64,000 nucleotides of DNA from Salinibacterium sp. SWN248 (GTDB lineage Bacteria; Actinomycetota; Actinomycetes; Actinomycetales; Microbacteriaceae): contig NZ_JADYWW010000002.1 of NCBI RefSeq assembly GCF_015864575.1, forward strand, positions 372,001 through 436,000, given 5' to 3'. The notes under the pieces were generated by a model. The model worked only from the letters and a program-made list of their open reading frames with translations. It had not been told where the DNA came from and ran no database searches. A program made the translations under genes and the position numbers. This document shows, piece by piece, positions 35,973-44,362 of the stretch (the stretch's first letter is position 1; each line of letters starts with the position of its first letter).

Positions 35973-37126
35973 CCTCGATGCACGGTGGCGATGTAGCAAT
36001 CGTTGGCGCTTCAGAATCCACCCGTCTCGGGACCATCCCGGATATGTCTGTTCTTGAGCTGCACGTAGAGTCCGCCCTTAACGCGCTCGCTGACGCCGGC
36101 CTGACCCCGGCGGATGTTGATGGCATCGCTAACGATGTAATGCCGGCGTATGAAGTTGCCGACATGCTCGGAATTCGTCCGCGGTGGCTCGACGGCACTT
36201 CGGTCGGAGGGTGCAGTTTTATGCTGCACGTCCGCCACGCCGCTTCCGCCATTGCTTCTGGCGCAGCCAACGTCGTGCTCATTACGCACGGTGAATCAGG
36301 ACGATCCCGTGTCGGCACTAAGCCCTACGTAGGCGACCCGTCTTCCTTGGCCGGACAGTTCGAACACCCCTATGGCGCCCTCGCCCCGTACTCGAGCTTC
36401 ACCCTTCCCGTCATGGGCTTCCTTGAGTCTCGAGGAATGTCCAGGCGAGATCTCGCTGAAGTTGCTTCAGCACAGCGCTCGTGGGCGGAGCGCAACCCTC
36501 GAGCGCTTCGCCAGACTCCCATCACCGTTGACGAGGTGCTCGACGCACCCCCCGTCGCGTACCCCTTTACGCGCGATATGTGCTGCGTTGTAACGGATGG
36601 CGGCGGCGCGCTCGTCATGATGAGCGCGGAACGGGCCAAAGACCTTCCTTCCGCTAACCGGGCGATTTATCTGCTCGGGTCTGGAGAGTCGTCAGAAAGC
36701 GCCATCATCTCGCAGATGGATGATCTCGACAGCTTCGGCGCGTTCCGCCGATCAAGCGATGAAGCATTTCGGACAGCAGGCATCGAACGCGCCGACGTCG
36801 ATCACGCGATGTTCTACGACGCTTTCGCGCACCTTCCTCTTTACATGCTCGAAGACACAGGTTTCGTGGGCCGCGGAGAGTCTGGCGCGTTTATTCGCGA
36901 AGGTCACACGCGTGCCGGTGGTTCGTTACCCATGAATACCAATGGCGGTGGTCTCTCTTACACTCACACCGGCAAATACGGCATGTTCGCCATCCAAGAG
37001 GCCGTACGCCAGCTTCGCGGCGAAGCCGCTGCGCAAGTTCCTGATGTCGAGATCAGTTTCGTTCAGGGAGTGGGGATGATGTTCGGCGCCGCTGGCAGCT
37101 TGGTGCTCAGCAACAAAGAGAACTAG
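35969..37126 (+). CDS. Thiolase-fold SCPx/Ltp2-like enzyme (aldolase or thiolase)
   Basis: A 385-residue thiolase superfamily protein of the SCPx/lipid-transfer group. It opens VAIVGASESTRLG and has Cys82 in SVGGCSFML, the middle segment MFYDAFAHLPLYMLED, and the late Gly-rich part MNTNGGGLSYTHTGKYGMFA with Tyr residues in the places known to matter in Ltp2-type retro-aldolases. Coupled to a DUF35 gene, it may split a branched 3-hydroxyacyl-CoA (aldolase) or a 3-oxoacyl-CoA (thiolase). The aldolase option is inference by analogy with Ltp2-ChsH2. It is followed 10 bp later by the GntR gene. Confidence 0.88.
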   Translation: MTSMHGGDVAIVGASESTRLGTIPDMSVLELHVESALNALADAGLTPADVDGIANDVMPAYEVADMLGIRPRWLDGTSVGGCSFMLHVRHAASAIASGAANVVLITHGESGRSRVGTKPYVGDPSSLAGQFEHPYGALAPYSSFTLPVMGFLESRGMSRRDLAEVASAQRSWAERNPRALRQTPITVDEVLDAPPVAYPFTRDMCCVVTDGGGALVMMSAERAKDLPSANRAIYLLGSGESSESAIISQMDDLDSFGAFRRSSDEAFRTAGIERADVDHAMFYDAFAHLPLYMLEDTGFVGRGESGAFIREGHTRAGGSLPMNTNGGGLSYTHTGKYGMFAIQEAVRQLRGEAAAQVPDVEISFVQGVGMMFGAAGSLVLSNKEN

Positions 37127-37136
37127 CGCGCTCGCG

Positions 37137-37910
37137 ATGCCTTCGCTAAAGCGAGAAAAGCGCGAAACTCCGGAATCGGGAAAAAACGGCGAGCAACCTC
37201 GCTTGCCTCCACGCACAAGCAAAAAGAGTGCTCGGGGGAAACCGAGCGCTAGTATAACTCCTATGCGTGCTAGTGAAACTGCCTATCGTCGACTGCGGGA
37301 TGACATCATTCAATGGCGGCTGCAGCCCGGCACGCCTCTCGGTGAAGTGGAAACCGCCGCACGCATCGGCGTCTCACGGACTCCGGTTCGTGAGGCTCTT
37401 TCTCGCCTTACGGCAGAGGGGCTAGTTGACACCGTCAATGGAAGAACCGCGGCCGTGTCAAGCCTCTCGCGCGCCAACGTCATCGAGCTCTTCGAACTAC
37501 GCGAAGCGCTCGAGGCACAATCTGCCAGGCTGGCGGCACGCAAACGAGATCCAATCGTTTTCGAAAAGTTGCGAGCAGACTTCCTTGCCGGACCAAGTGA
37601 GACCGAACCAGAAGGTCTCGATCAGCCACGTCCTTATTTTCTTGCTGACGCACTGGATCTCGCCATCGATCAGGCCGCGGATAGCATTTACCTGCGGAAT
37701 GCTCAGACCACTCTGCGGGGCCACCTCGCTCGAGTCCGACGCAATGCTCATTCCGTTCCCGGTCGACTTCAACGCGCTACCGAGGAGCACCTCCTCATCG
37801 TCGAAGCGATCCTCGAGCAAAACGAAGCTCTCGCGGTGCACGCTACGGCTGTACATCTCCACAATAGTCTTGCCAACGTATTGTCAACGCTTCCGCTGAC
37901 TGACGACTAG
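37137..37910 (+). CDS. GntR family regulator (FCD type)
   Basis: A 257-residue GntR regulator. The winged helix reads YRRLRDDIIQWRLQPGTPLG followed by ARIGVSRTPVREALSRLTAE; the C-terminal FCD effector domain includes ELFELREALEAQSARLAA. The ATG at 37137 gives a 42-residue Lys/Arg-rich tail not usual in the family. An ATG at 37264 gives a 215-residue protein of normal length but has no good ribosome binding site. Located inside the island, it is the best candidate for binding the TTGTATACAA sites, which fit the FadR-type consensus. Effector may be an acyl-CoA or acid intermediate. Confidence 0.87.
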   Translation: MPSLKREKRETPESGKNGEQPRLPPRTSKKSARGKPSASITPMRASETAYRRLRDDIIQWRLQPGTPLGEVETAARIGVSRTPVREALSRLTAEGLVDTVNGRTAAVSSLSRANVIELFELREALEAQSARLAARKRDPIVFEKLRADFLAGPSETEPEGLDQPRPYFLADALDLAIDQAADSIYLRNAQTTLRGHLARVRRNAHSVPGRLQRATEEHLLIVEAILEQNEALAVHATAVHLHNSLANVLSTLPLTDD

Positions 37911-37970
37911 GCCCCAGCGCCGCGCACTACACACAGGCTCCGCTTATCGGCGACGAAGCTGCGTGCTGCT

Positions 37971-39221
37971 CTAACCCAGTTCCGGCCGGTTGTACGGAGC
38001 GGTCGGCCCGGTTTGGTTTGCGCCAGGGAAGGTAGGGCCCAAAGATCGACCCGCCCGGAGCACGAATATCAACGTCGTCACCACGAGCATTGCAGCGACT
38101 ACATAGGCGGCCCCGAAGCCCAAGCTCTCAGCGAGCAAGCCGCTAACGAGCGGCCCAAGGATTCCGGCAAGGTCGCTTCCAACCCAGTACGCCGCGAGAC
38201 CAAATCCAGAACGGCCGACCTTGGAATCGCCCAAAAGAGAGATAGCGGCTGTCGCGATGAGGCCACCCGCAAGTCCCAAAGTCATGAACGTGATGACCGC
38301 AATAGTGAAGTACTCCGAAAAATTCAAGCCGACGGCTGCTAAGAAAGCGAGACCGAGTCCGACGACGAGGGGTTTAATGCGCCCGATTCGGTCGGAGATG
38401 GTACCACCAGTGGATGACCCGACGATCTGCAGAACTGCAGAAATCGAGAGCAACAGTCCAATGACGCCTACCGAGTACCCGATGCTGGAGAGGTTGAGCG
38501 GCAGAGTGGTAGTGCGCATTCCATAGAAAACCCACCCCACTAGAACCTGACATGCAACAGCGGCGACGAAGAGCCGATCGGAAAAGATCGCGGCAAAAGC
38601 AGCTCTACGACCACCGATTACTCCCCCTTCGGGAGCGACCTCGGCGGGGACCGCTTTTACATCACGTGCAGAGCGGAGCAAAACCACAGTGACCGCGGAT
38701 GCTAGGGCCAGCGCACCGCCATAGCCGAGAAGAGGCAACCGCGGATCGAAAATGGCAAGCAGGCCGCCAAGGGCTGGGCCTGCCACTGTCCCCAACGCCG
38801 TTGAACTGGCGAAGACGCTCATGGCCCGGCCTCTCACGGCGACGGGAGCCAGCACGAGCAGCAGCGCCGAGGATGCGATTGTGAACGCCGCGCTACCGAC
38901 ACCGCTGATGGTTCTGAACGTGATAAAGCCGAGATAATCAGGAGACAAGCCCGCGATAATGCTGCACACCGATTGGACCAAAAGGCCGACCCACAGAACC
39001 GTTCGGAGTCGAAGCCGGTCGAGGTATTTGGCGAACGCCAAGTTCGTGATGAGACGGGCGGCAGCGAAACCGCTAATGGCCAGGCTCATAAGAGTGGTGC
39101 CAGCATTGAACTCGCGGCCGAGCGCCGGGAGCGACGGCCCGATGACTCCGAACCCCAGCGTGACGATGAACCCTATCAGGGATACGATCCACACTTCTTT
39201 GGGAAGCCGCGCCCTAACCAT
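37971..39221 (-). CDS. MFS transporter (drug/metabolite type)
   Basis: A 416-residue protein with 12 membrane helices. It has GFIVTLGFGVIGPSLPALGREF in the first helices and GGTISDRIGRIKP in the loop that forms the usual MFS motif A repeat. Paired TATAC sites lie upstream at 39263-39334, so it probably belongs to the island regulon. It may take up the substrate or export a toxic intermediate. It is convergent with the GntR gene. Confidence 0.87.
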   Translation of the reverse strand: MVRARLPKEVWIVSLIGFIVTLGFGVIGPSLPALGREFNAGTTLMSLAISGFAAARLITNLAFAKYLDRLRLRTVLWVGLLVQSVCSIIAGLSPDYLGFITFRTISGVGSAAFTIASSALLLVLAPVAVRGRAMSVFASSTALGTVAGPALGGLLAIFDPRLPLLGYGGALALASAVTVVLLRSARDVKAVPAEVAPEGGVIGGRRAAFAAIFSDRLFVAAVACQVLVGWVFYGMRTTTLPLNLSSIGYSVGVIGLLLSISAVLQIVGSSTGGTISDRIGRIKPLVVGLGLAFLAAVGLNFSEYFTIAVITFMTLGLAGGLIATAAISLLGDSKVGRSGFGLAAYWVGSDLAGILGPLVSGLLAESLGFGAAYVVAAMLVVTTLIFVLRAGRSLGPTFPGANQTGPTAPYNRPELG

Positions 39222-39262
39222 TCGTTCTCTCTTCTGTCGAATTCTTCACCGCGTCCATTTCC

Positions 39263-39272
39263 CTGCATACAA
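39263..39272. promoter_or_regulatory. GntR-type operator candidate, site 10
   Basis: CTGCATACAA, which reads TTGTATGCAG on the minus strand, centred about 47 bp before the MFS start. Its partner lies 62 bp away. Confidence 0.4.
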
Positions 39273-39324
39273 TTTAGGGGAAATCGCGCGATGTCACCTC
39301 CAGTAGAACATGGTTTGGTGGTTT

Positions 39325-39334
39325 AGGTATACAA
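39325..39334. promoter_or_regulatory. GntR-type operator candidate, site 11
   Basis: AGGTATACAA, 62 bp from site 10. It is the right-hand end of the motif series in the island. Nothing else is seen in the remaining stretch up to the next gene at 39477. Confidence 0.45.
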
Positions 39335-39476
39335 CAAACCGATTTGGCGTGAATTGGACCAAGATGCGGTCGCCGCAGGAGGCCACCCACACGCGTATGT
39401 GGGAGTGCGAAAATTGCGACATCAGAGAATCGAGCTGGCGTCAATCGCGGAACCGTGCGGAAAAAGCTCCGGCAGG

Positions 39477-40916
39477 CTACTCGGCGACGACGTGCATGGC
39501 GCGGGCGGCATCCGTGATGCTTCCCGTCAGTGACGGGTAAACAGAGAACGCGCGAGCCATTTGGTCGACGGTAAGGCGGTGCTCTACCGCGAGCGCGATC
39601 GAGATGATCAGCTCGGAGGCATTGGGGGCAACGATGACTCCACCAATCACCGTGCCAGAACCGGTGCGAGCAAAGAGCTTCACGAAGCCGTCCTTGATGC
39701 CCATCATCTTGGCGCGCGGGTTCGATGCCAGCGGCAACTTGTAGATCGTGCCCTGAACGAGCCCGTCTTCGATCTGCTTTTGCGACCAGCCAACCGTGGC
39801 GATTTCAGGCTGAGTGAAGATGTTGGATGCCACGTTGCGCAGTTCGATCGGCGTCACGCCGTCGCCCATCGCGTGGAATACGGCGGTGCGGCCCTGCATA
39901 GAAGCAACCGAGGCGAGCGGGAAGAAGTCTGAACAGTCACCGGCCGCGTAGATCGACGGCATCGAGGTGCGGGCAACACGGTTGACCCGGATGTGACCAG
40001 ACTCGGTCAGTTGCACGCCAGCCTCTTCGAGTCCGAGACCTTCGGTATTCGGCAGCGAACCCACGGCCATGAGGCAGTGGCTGCCTTCAACCGTTCGTCC
40101 GTCGCTGAGCGTAGCAATCACGCCATTCTTGGTGGTGGTGACGGATTCGGCCCGCGACTTGGAGAGCACGGTCATACCGTTGCGCTTGAACACGTCTTCA
40201 ATCACGCGGGCAGCGTCTTCGTCTTCACCGGGCAGCACGCGGTCGCGCGAAGAAATCAGGGTGACTTTGGCGCCGAGCGCCGTGTACGCCGACGCGAATT
40301 CGGCACCGGTTACACCGGAACCGACCACGATGAGGTGTTCGGGGGTTTCGGTGAGCGTGTAGAGCTGCGTCCACGTGAGGATGCGCTTGCCATCGGGCAG
40401 TGCGGAGTCGAGCACGCGCGGGCGGGCGCCGACCGAGACAATGACGGTGTCGGCATCCACTTCGTCGAAGTCTGTTCCTGCTTTGCCCTTGCCGGTCGAC
40501 ACGACCAGGCGCTGCGGGCCATCGAGGCGGCCTTCGCCGTGGATGATTTTCACCCCGGCCTTGATGAGTTGCGACTTCATATCGTCGGACTGTTGCTGCG
40601 CAAGGCGCATGAGGCGCGCGTTCACGGCAGCAAGGTTCACGGTGATTTCGGGGCGAACGGCACGACCGGAATCGGAGCGCGAGTAGAACTGCACGCCCAG
40701 CTCTGCGGCATCCCGAATCGCGTTGGTTGCTTCTGCAGTGGCGATGAGCGTCTTCGACGGCACCACATCAGTGAGCACAGCAGATCCGCCGACACCTTCG
40801 CGCTCAACGAGGGTCACCTCCGCGCCCAGCTGCGCGCCCGCCAGGGCTGCTTCGTAGCCACCGGGGCCACCGCCGAGTATTGCAATTCGTTGGGTGCGCT
40901 CGAACTCATAGGCCAT
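39477..40916 (-). CDS. LpdA-type NAD(P)H quinone reductase (lacks redox disulfide)
   Basis: A 479-residue flavoprotein of the disulfide reductase fold. The FAD motif is IAILGGGPGGYEAALAGAQL and the NAD motif IVVGSGVTGAEFASAY; the second FAD site is IYAAGDCSDFFPLA. Where true dihydrolipoamide dehydrogenases have a Cys pair, this one reads GGSAVLTDVVPSKTL with no Cys. This is the pattern of the mycobacterial LpdA quinone reductase, so quinone reduction is more likely than lipoamide oxidation. The ATG at 40916 is used since the FAD motif follows closely. It is divergent from the purine nucleoside phosphorylase gene. Confidence 0.88.
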   Translation of the reverse strand: MAYEFERTQRIAILGGGPGGYEAALAGAQLGAEVTLVEREGVGGSAVLTDVVPSKTLIATAEATNAIRDAAELGVQFYSRSDSGRAVRPEITVNLAAVNARLMRLAQQQSDDMKSQLIKAGVKIIHGEGRLDGPQRLVVSTGKGKAGTDFDEVDADTVIVSVGARPRVLDSALPDGKRILTWTQLYTLTETPEHLIVVGSGVTGAEFASAYTALGAKVTLISSRDRVLPGEDEDAARVIEDVFKRNGMTVLSKSRAESVTTTKNGVIATLSDGRTVEGSHCLMAVGSLPNTEGLGLEEAGVQLTESGHIRVNRVARTSMPSIYAAGDCSDFFPLASVASMQGRTAVFHAMGDGVTPIELRNVASNIFTQPEIATVGWSQKQIEDGLVQGTIYKLPLASNPRAKMMGIKDGFVKLFARTGSGTVIGGVIVAPNASELIISIALAVEHRLTVDQMARAFSVYPSLTGSITDAARAMHVVAE

Positions 40917-41080
40917 GCGCCAATTCTCTCGCGGTTCTGCCTCATCGACAAACCGCACGCTCACCGGTGTGCGTCAGCGCACTGCGCGGCTCGAATCACC
41001 CGCGTCGTGCGCGTCGGCCTGCTCACATTCGCGCTGAATGTACCGGTGAGTCGCAGTCACCACCGTTTAGAGTGGATGCC

Positions 41081-41917
41081 ATGTCACAGTCGCCAACCAC
41101 AAACCCCCTCGACGACCCCACAGCAGACCCGTTTGAGGTCGCGAAAGACGCCGCTGCAGCAATCGCAGCCGCGACCGGAGTCGAGAAGCACGACATTGCC
41201 CTCACCCTCGGAAGTGGGTGGGGCAAAGCCGCCGACCTGATCGGTGAAACAACGGCAACGATTGCCGCCTCCGACATCCCCGGCTTCTCCAAGCCTGCCC
41301 TCGAAGGCCACGTCGGAACCCTGCGGTCAATCCTGTTGCCGAGCGGCAAGCGCGCCCTCGTCATTGGCGCTCGCACGCACTACTACGAAAACCACGGCGT
41401 TCGCCGCGTTGTTCACTCGGTACGCACCGCTGCCGCCACCGGCGCGACGACCATGATCCTCACGAACGGTGCCGGCGGCATCAAAGAGACGTGGAAGCCC
41501 GGAACCCCCGTGCTGATCAGTGATCACCTCAACCTCACGGCAGACTCGCCCCTCGAAGGTGCGACGTTCATCGACCTCACCGACCTCTACAGCAAGCGCC
41601 TACGCGAGATCGCCAAGTCGATCGATCCGAGCCTCGACGAGGGTGTGTACACGCAGTTCCGCGGCCCGCACTACGAGACGCCCGCTGAAGTCCAGATGGC
41701 CAAGACCATGGGCGGCCACATCGTGGGAATGTCCACGGCGCTCGAAGCGATTGCCGCGCGCCAAGCGGGCATGGAAATCCTGGGAATGTCACTCATCACG
41801 AACCTGGCCGCCGGCATCCAAACCACTCCCCTCAGCCACGAAGAAGTAATTCAGGCGGGCAAGGATGCTGAAGTACAGATCAGTGGTCTTCTCGCCCAGA
41901 TTGTGACCGCACTATGA
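41081..41917 (+). CDS. Purine nucleoside phosphorylase
   Basis: A 278-residue trimeric-type purine nucleoside phosphorylase. Seen are the phosphate loop ALTLGSGWGKAADL, the ARTHYYENHGVRR segment, TNGAGGIKETWKPG and the base-binding GPHYETPAEVQMAKTMG with VGMSTALEAIAAR. It splits purine nucleosides with phosphate to base and ribose-1-phosphate. The ATG at 41081 is chosen by homology. It overlaps the phosphosugar mutase gene by 4 bp, which would use the ribose-1-phosphate. Confidence 0.95.
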   Translation: MSQSPTTNPLDDPTADPFEVAKDAAAAIAAATGVEKHDIALTLGSGWGKAADLIGETTATIAASDIPGFSKPALEGHVGTLRSILLPSGKRALVIGARTHYYENHGVRRVVHSVRTAAATGATTMILTNGAGGIKETWKPGTPVLISDHLNLTADSPLEGATFIDLTDLYSKRLREIAKSIDPSLDEGVYTQFRGPHYETPAEVQMAKTMGGHIVGMSTALEAIAARQAGMEILGMSLITNLAAGIQTTPLSHEEVIQAGKDAEVQISGLLAQIVTAL

Positions 41918-43581
41918 GCACCGAAATTCTCACCACCGCCGAGCTCATCGCTGCGGCCGACGCGTGGCTAGAGCAAGACCCCGACGCCGTCACCCACACT
42001 GAGCTCGAAGCTCTAATTACGGATGCCGCCCAGGGCGACGAGGCCGCTATCGCTGGCCTTCATGACCGCTTTGATTCGCGGCTCGCGTTCGGCACTGCGG
42101 GGTTGCGCGGCGCGCTGGGTGCCGGCCCCAACCGCATGAACCGGGTGTTGGTCACTCAGGCGGCTGCGGGACTTGCCGCCTACCTTCTCACCCATGAGCT
42201 CAGCCCGAGCATCGTGATCGGCTACGACGGCCGCATCAACTCTGAAGTTTTCGCTCGAGACACCGCCACCATCATGGCAGGGGCTGGTGTGCGCGCCATC
42301 CTGTTGCCGCGACTGCTGCCCACCCCCGTGCTCGCCTTCGCTGTGCGCCACCTTAACGTCAGCGCCGGTGTGATGGTCACCGCCAGCCACAACCCCGCAA
42401 TCGACAACGGCTACAAGGTCTATCTGGGCGGCGACAACCACGGTTCACAAATCGTGCCGCCCGCCGACGCCGACATCGCCCACGCCATTGATCTCGTTGC
42501 GAAGGGGTCGATTGCCGACCTCCCACGCTCCACCGATTTTGTCACCACCGACGAGGGTGTTGTCGACGAATACATTGCCCTCACGGCGGCCCTCGCCGGC
42601 CCCATCAAGGACGTCGTTTACACCTACACGGCTATGCACGGCGTGGGTTGGGAAACTAGCAAAGCCGTCTATGAGAAGGCCGGATTCGCCGCCCCCGCCC
42701 TCGTCGAAGAACAAGCCCACCCCGACGCCGCGTTCCCCACCGTCGCCTTCCCTAACCCGGAAGAGCCAGGTGCCATGGACCTCAGCTTTGCGAAAGCACG
42801 CGAAGTAGGGGCCGACCTCGCCATTGCTCACGACCCCGACGCCGACCGCCTCGCGGTGGCAGTGCCCGGTCGCGACGGCGAATGGCGCCGGCTGAGCGGA
42901 AACGAAGTGGGAATATTGCTGGGGTGGCGCGCGGCAAAACGCGCCAACGGTCACGGCGTTCTCGCGGCATCCATTGTCTCGTCTCCGGCGCTGCGTGCCA
43001 TCGCTGCGGGCTACGACCTGGACTACACAGACACCCTCACGGGCTTCAAGTGGATCTCCCGTATCGATGGGCTCGTGTTCGGCTACGAAGAAGCTCTCGG
43101 CTACCTCGTTGATCCCGCCAAAGTTCGCGACAAGGATGGCATCTCGGCGTCAGTCGACTTCCTCTCGATGGCCGCCGAGCTCAAGGCCGATGGCAAGACC
43201 GTGCTCGACAGGCTTGACGAATTCGCGGCACGCTTCGGCGCTTTTGCCTCTCGCCAGGTATCGCTGCGCTTCGCCAAGATTTCAGAGATTGGTGAGACGA
43301 TGACGCGCTTGCGTGCGAACGCTCCCGCCACCGTCGGTGGTCTCGCTGTGGCATCCTTCGATGACTTTGAAAACGGTGTTGACGGCTTCGCGCCCAGCAA
43401 CATCATTCGCCTGCAATTCGAGGGCGGAGCACGCGTCATCGTGCGCCCCAGTGGCACAGAACCCAAACTCAAGTTCTATGTGGATGCCTCGAGCATGTCA
43501 GGCGAAGGCACTGAGCGTCAGGCTGCGGCCGAAGCCGTCGCGAGCCAGCTTGAAGCGGGGATGCGCGAGGTTCTCGGCTAG
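41914..43581 (+). CDS. Phosphosugar mutase (phosphomannomutase/phosphopentomutase-like)
   Basis: A 555-residue alpha-D-phosphohexomutase family protein. The phosphoserine loop is VTASHNPAIDNGYK near residue 157; the metal loop is AHDPDADRLAV; the sugar loop GYEEALGY and the phosphate loop RPSGTEPKLKFY are present. Coupled by a 4-bp overlap to the nucleoside phosphorylase, it probably turns ribose-1-phosphate into ribose-5-phosphate, although mannose or glucose phosphates are also possible. Confidence 0.93.
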   Translation: MSTEILTTAELIAAADAWLEQDPDAVTHTELEALITDAAQGDEAAIAGLHDRFDSRLAFGTAGLRGALGAGPNRMNRVLVTQAAAGLAAYLLTHELSPSIVIGYDGRINSEVFARDTATIMAGAGVRAILLPRLLPTPVLAFAVRHLNVSAGVMVTASHNPAIDNGYKVYLGGDNHGSQIVPPADADIAHAIDLVAKGSIADLPRSTDFVTTDEGVVDEYIALTAALAGPIKDVVYTYTAMHGVGWETSKAVYEKAGFAAPALVEEQAHPDAAFPTVAFPNPEEPGAMDLSFAKAREVGADLAIAHDPDADRLAVAVPGRDGEWRRLSGNEVGILLGWRAAKRANGHGVLAASIVSSPALRAIAAGYDLDYTDTLTGFKWISRIDGLVFGYEEALGYLVDPAKVRDKDGISASVDFLSMAAELKADGKTVLDRLDEFAARFGAFASRQVSLRFAKISEIGETMTRLRANAPATVGGLAVASFDDFENGVDGFAPSNIIRLQFEGGARVIVRPSGTEPKLKFYVDASSMSGEGTERQAAAEAVASQLEAGMREVLG

Positions 43582-43594
43582 CACCGCAGGTGCT

Positions 43595-43651
43595 GCTGCC
43601 GAACGGCAGCGCGCGAAGAAACGTGGGGAGGGCGTCCTCGGTTAGCCGAGG
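43595..43651. terminator. Hairpins between convergent mutase and PTS genes
   Basis: GCTGCCG-AA-CGGCAGC at 43595-43610 lies past the mutase stop. CCTCGG-TTAG-CCGAGG at 43636-43651 spans the stop codon of the PTS IIB gene. GAGGGCGTCCTC also occurs twice, 20 bp apart, in the same stretch. Confidence 0.5.
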
Positions 43652-43914
43652 GCGTCCTCTAGCTTTTGGGCAAGCTCCGACGTGTCAAAGAGGTTCACAA
43701 TCACGATGACATCGGCGTTGGTCTTGCCAATCGCCTCAACGAACTCTTGCGTCGTGAGAATAATCTGAGCATCCGCGGCAACCGTGCGAACGGTACTCAC
43801 TTCAGCGGCAACGACAGTGGCTTCGAGATCAAGCGCGCGCAACGCACGTTCTGCGTTGACCTTGAGAACACCGGAACTGCCGATGCCAGCACCACAGATG
43901 GTCACGATTTTCAC
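43642..43914 (-). CDS. PTS IIB component, ascorbate/lactose-like
   Basis: A 90-residue IIB domain. The phosphoryl-carrying Cys7 lies in VTICGAGIGSSG, as in UlaB-type proteins. It would take phosphate from IIA and pass it to a sugar through a IIC channel. It overlaps the IIA gene by 4 bp. No IIC gene is nearby, which is unusual. Confidence 0.87.
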   Translation of the reverse strand: MKIVTICGAGIGSSGVLKVNAERALRALDLEATVVAAEVSTVRTVAADAQIILTTQEFVEAIGKTNADVIVIVNLFDTSELAQKLEDALG

Positions 43915-44360
43915 GACGGATTCACTCCCATAATGCGTTGGACCTCGGCAGCGGACGTTGCTGCGGCGAGCTCGTTAATCGCCGAGGAGTCATTGAAAAT
44001 GTTAGCGACAGCCGCGACCGCTGCCAAGTGTGCGCCCGCCTCAGAAATAGCGAGGCCAAGCACCACCCTCACCGGATCGTTGTGGGCGTGACCGAACCGT
44101 ACAGGTTCTTTGAGAGTGACAACCGAGAGCCCGTTTGCGATCACTTGGGGGCCAGGGCGAGCGTGAGCCAAAGCAAGACCGGGCGCAATAACGACGTAGG
44201 GACCGTGATCCTCGATCATGCGGATCATCTCGTCGGCATACCCCGGCTTCGCCGCGCCAGAACGCACGAGGGCTTCGCCCGACAGTCGAACAGCGGCTCG
44301 CCAATCAACCGCAAAAGCATCAATTTCAATCGCTGATTCGGGCAGCGGAGGGAGGGACAT
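43911..44360 (-). CDS. PTS IIA component, ascorbate/mannitol-like
   Basis: A 149-residue IIA domain with the phosphorylated His66 in GLALAHARPG, close to UlaC and MtlA-type IIA. It starts 2 bp after the adenosine deaminase stop, so the three genes are one operon. No sugar channel is encoded, so the pair may serve a IIC elsewhere or act as a regulatory phosphorelay. Confidence 0.87.
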   Translation of the reverse strand: MSLPPLPESAIEIDAFAVDWRAAVRLSGEALVRSGAAKPGYADEMIRMIEDHGPYVVIAPGLALAHARPGPQVIANGLSVVTLKEPVRFGHAHNDPVRVVLGLAISEAGAHLAAVAAVANIFNDSSAINELAAATSAAEVQRIMGVNPS

Positions 44361-44362
44361 AG

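Noticed and set aside
43628-43659. GAGGGCGTCCTC repeated 20 bp apart as a possible CRISPR-like or regulatory repeat
   Set aside because: Only two copies, and one lies in the end of the PTS IIB gene; it forms part of a likely terminator. No CRISPR array was seen anywhere in the window.
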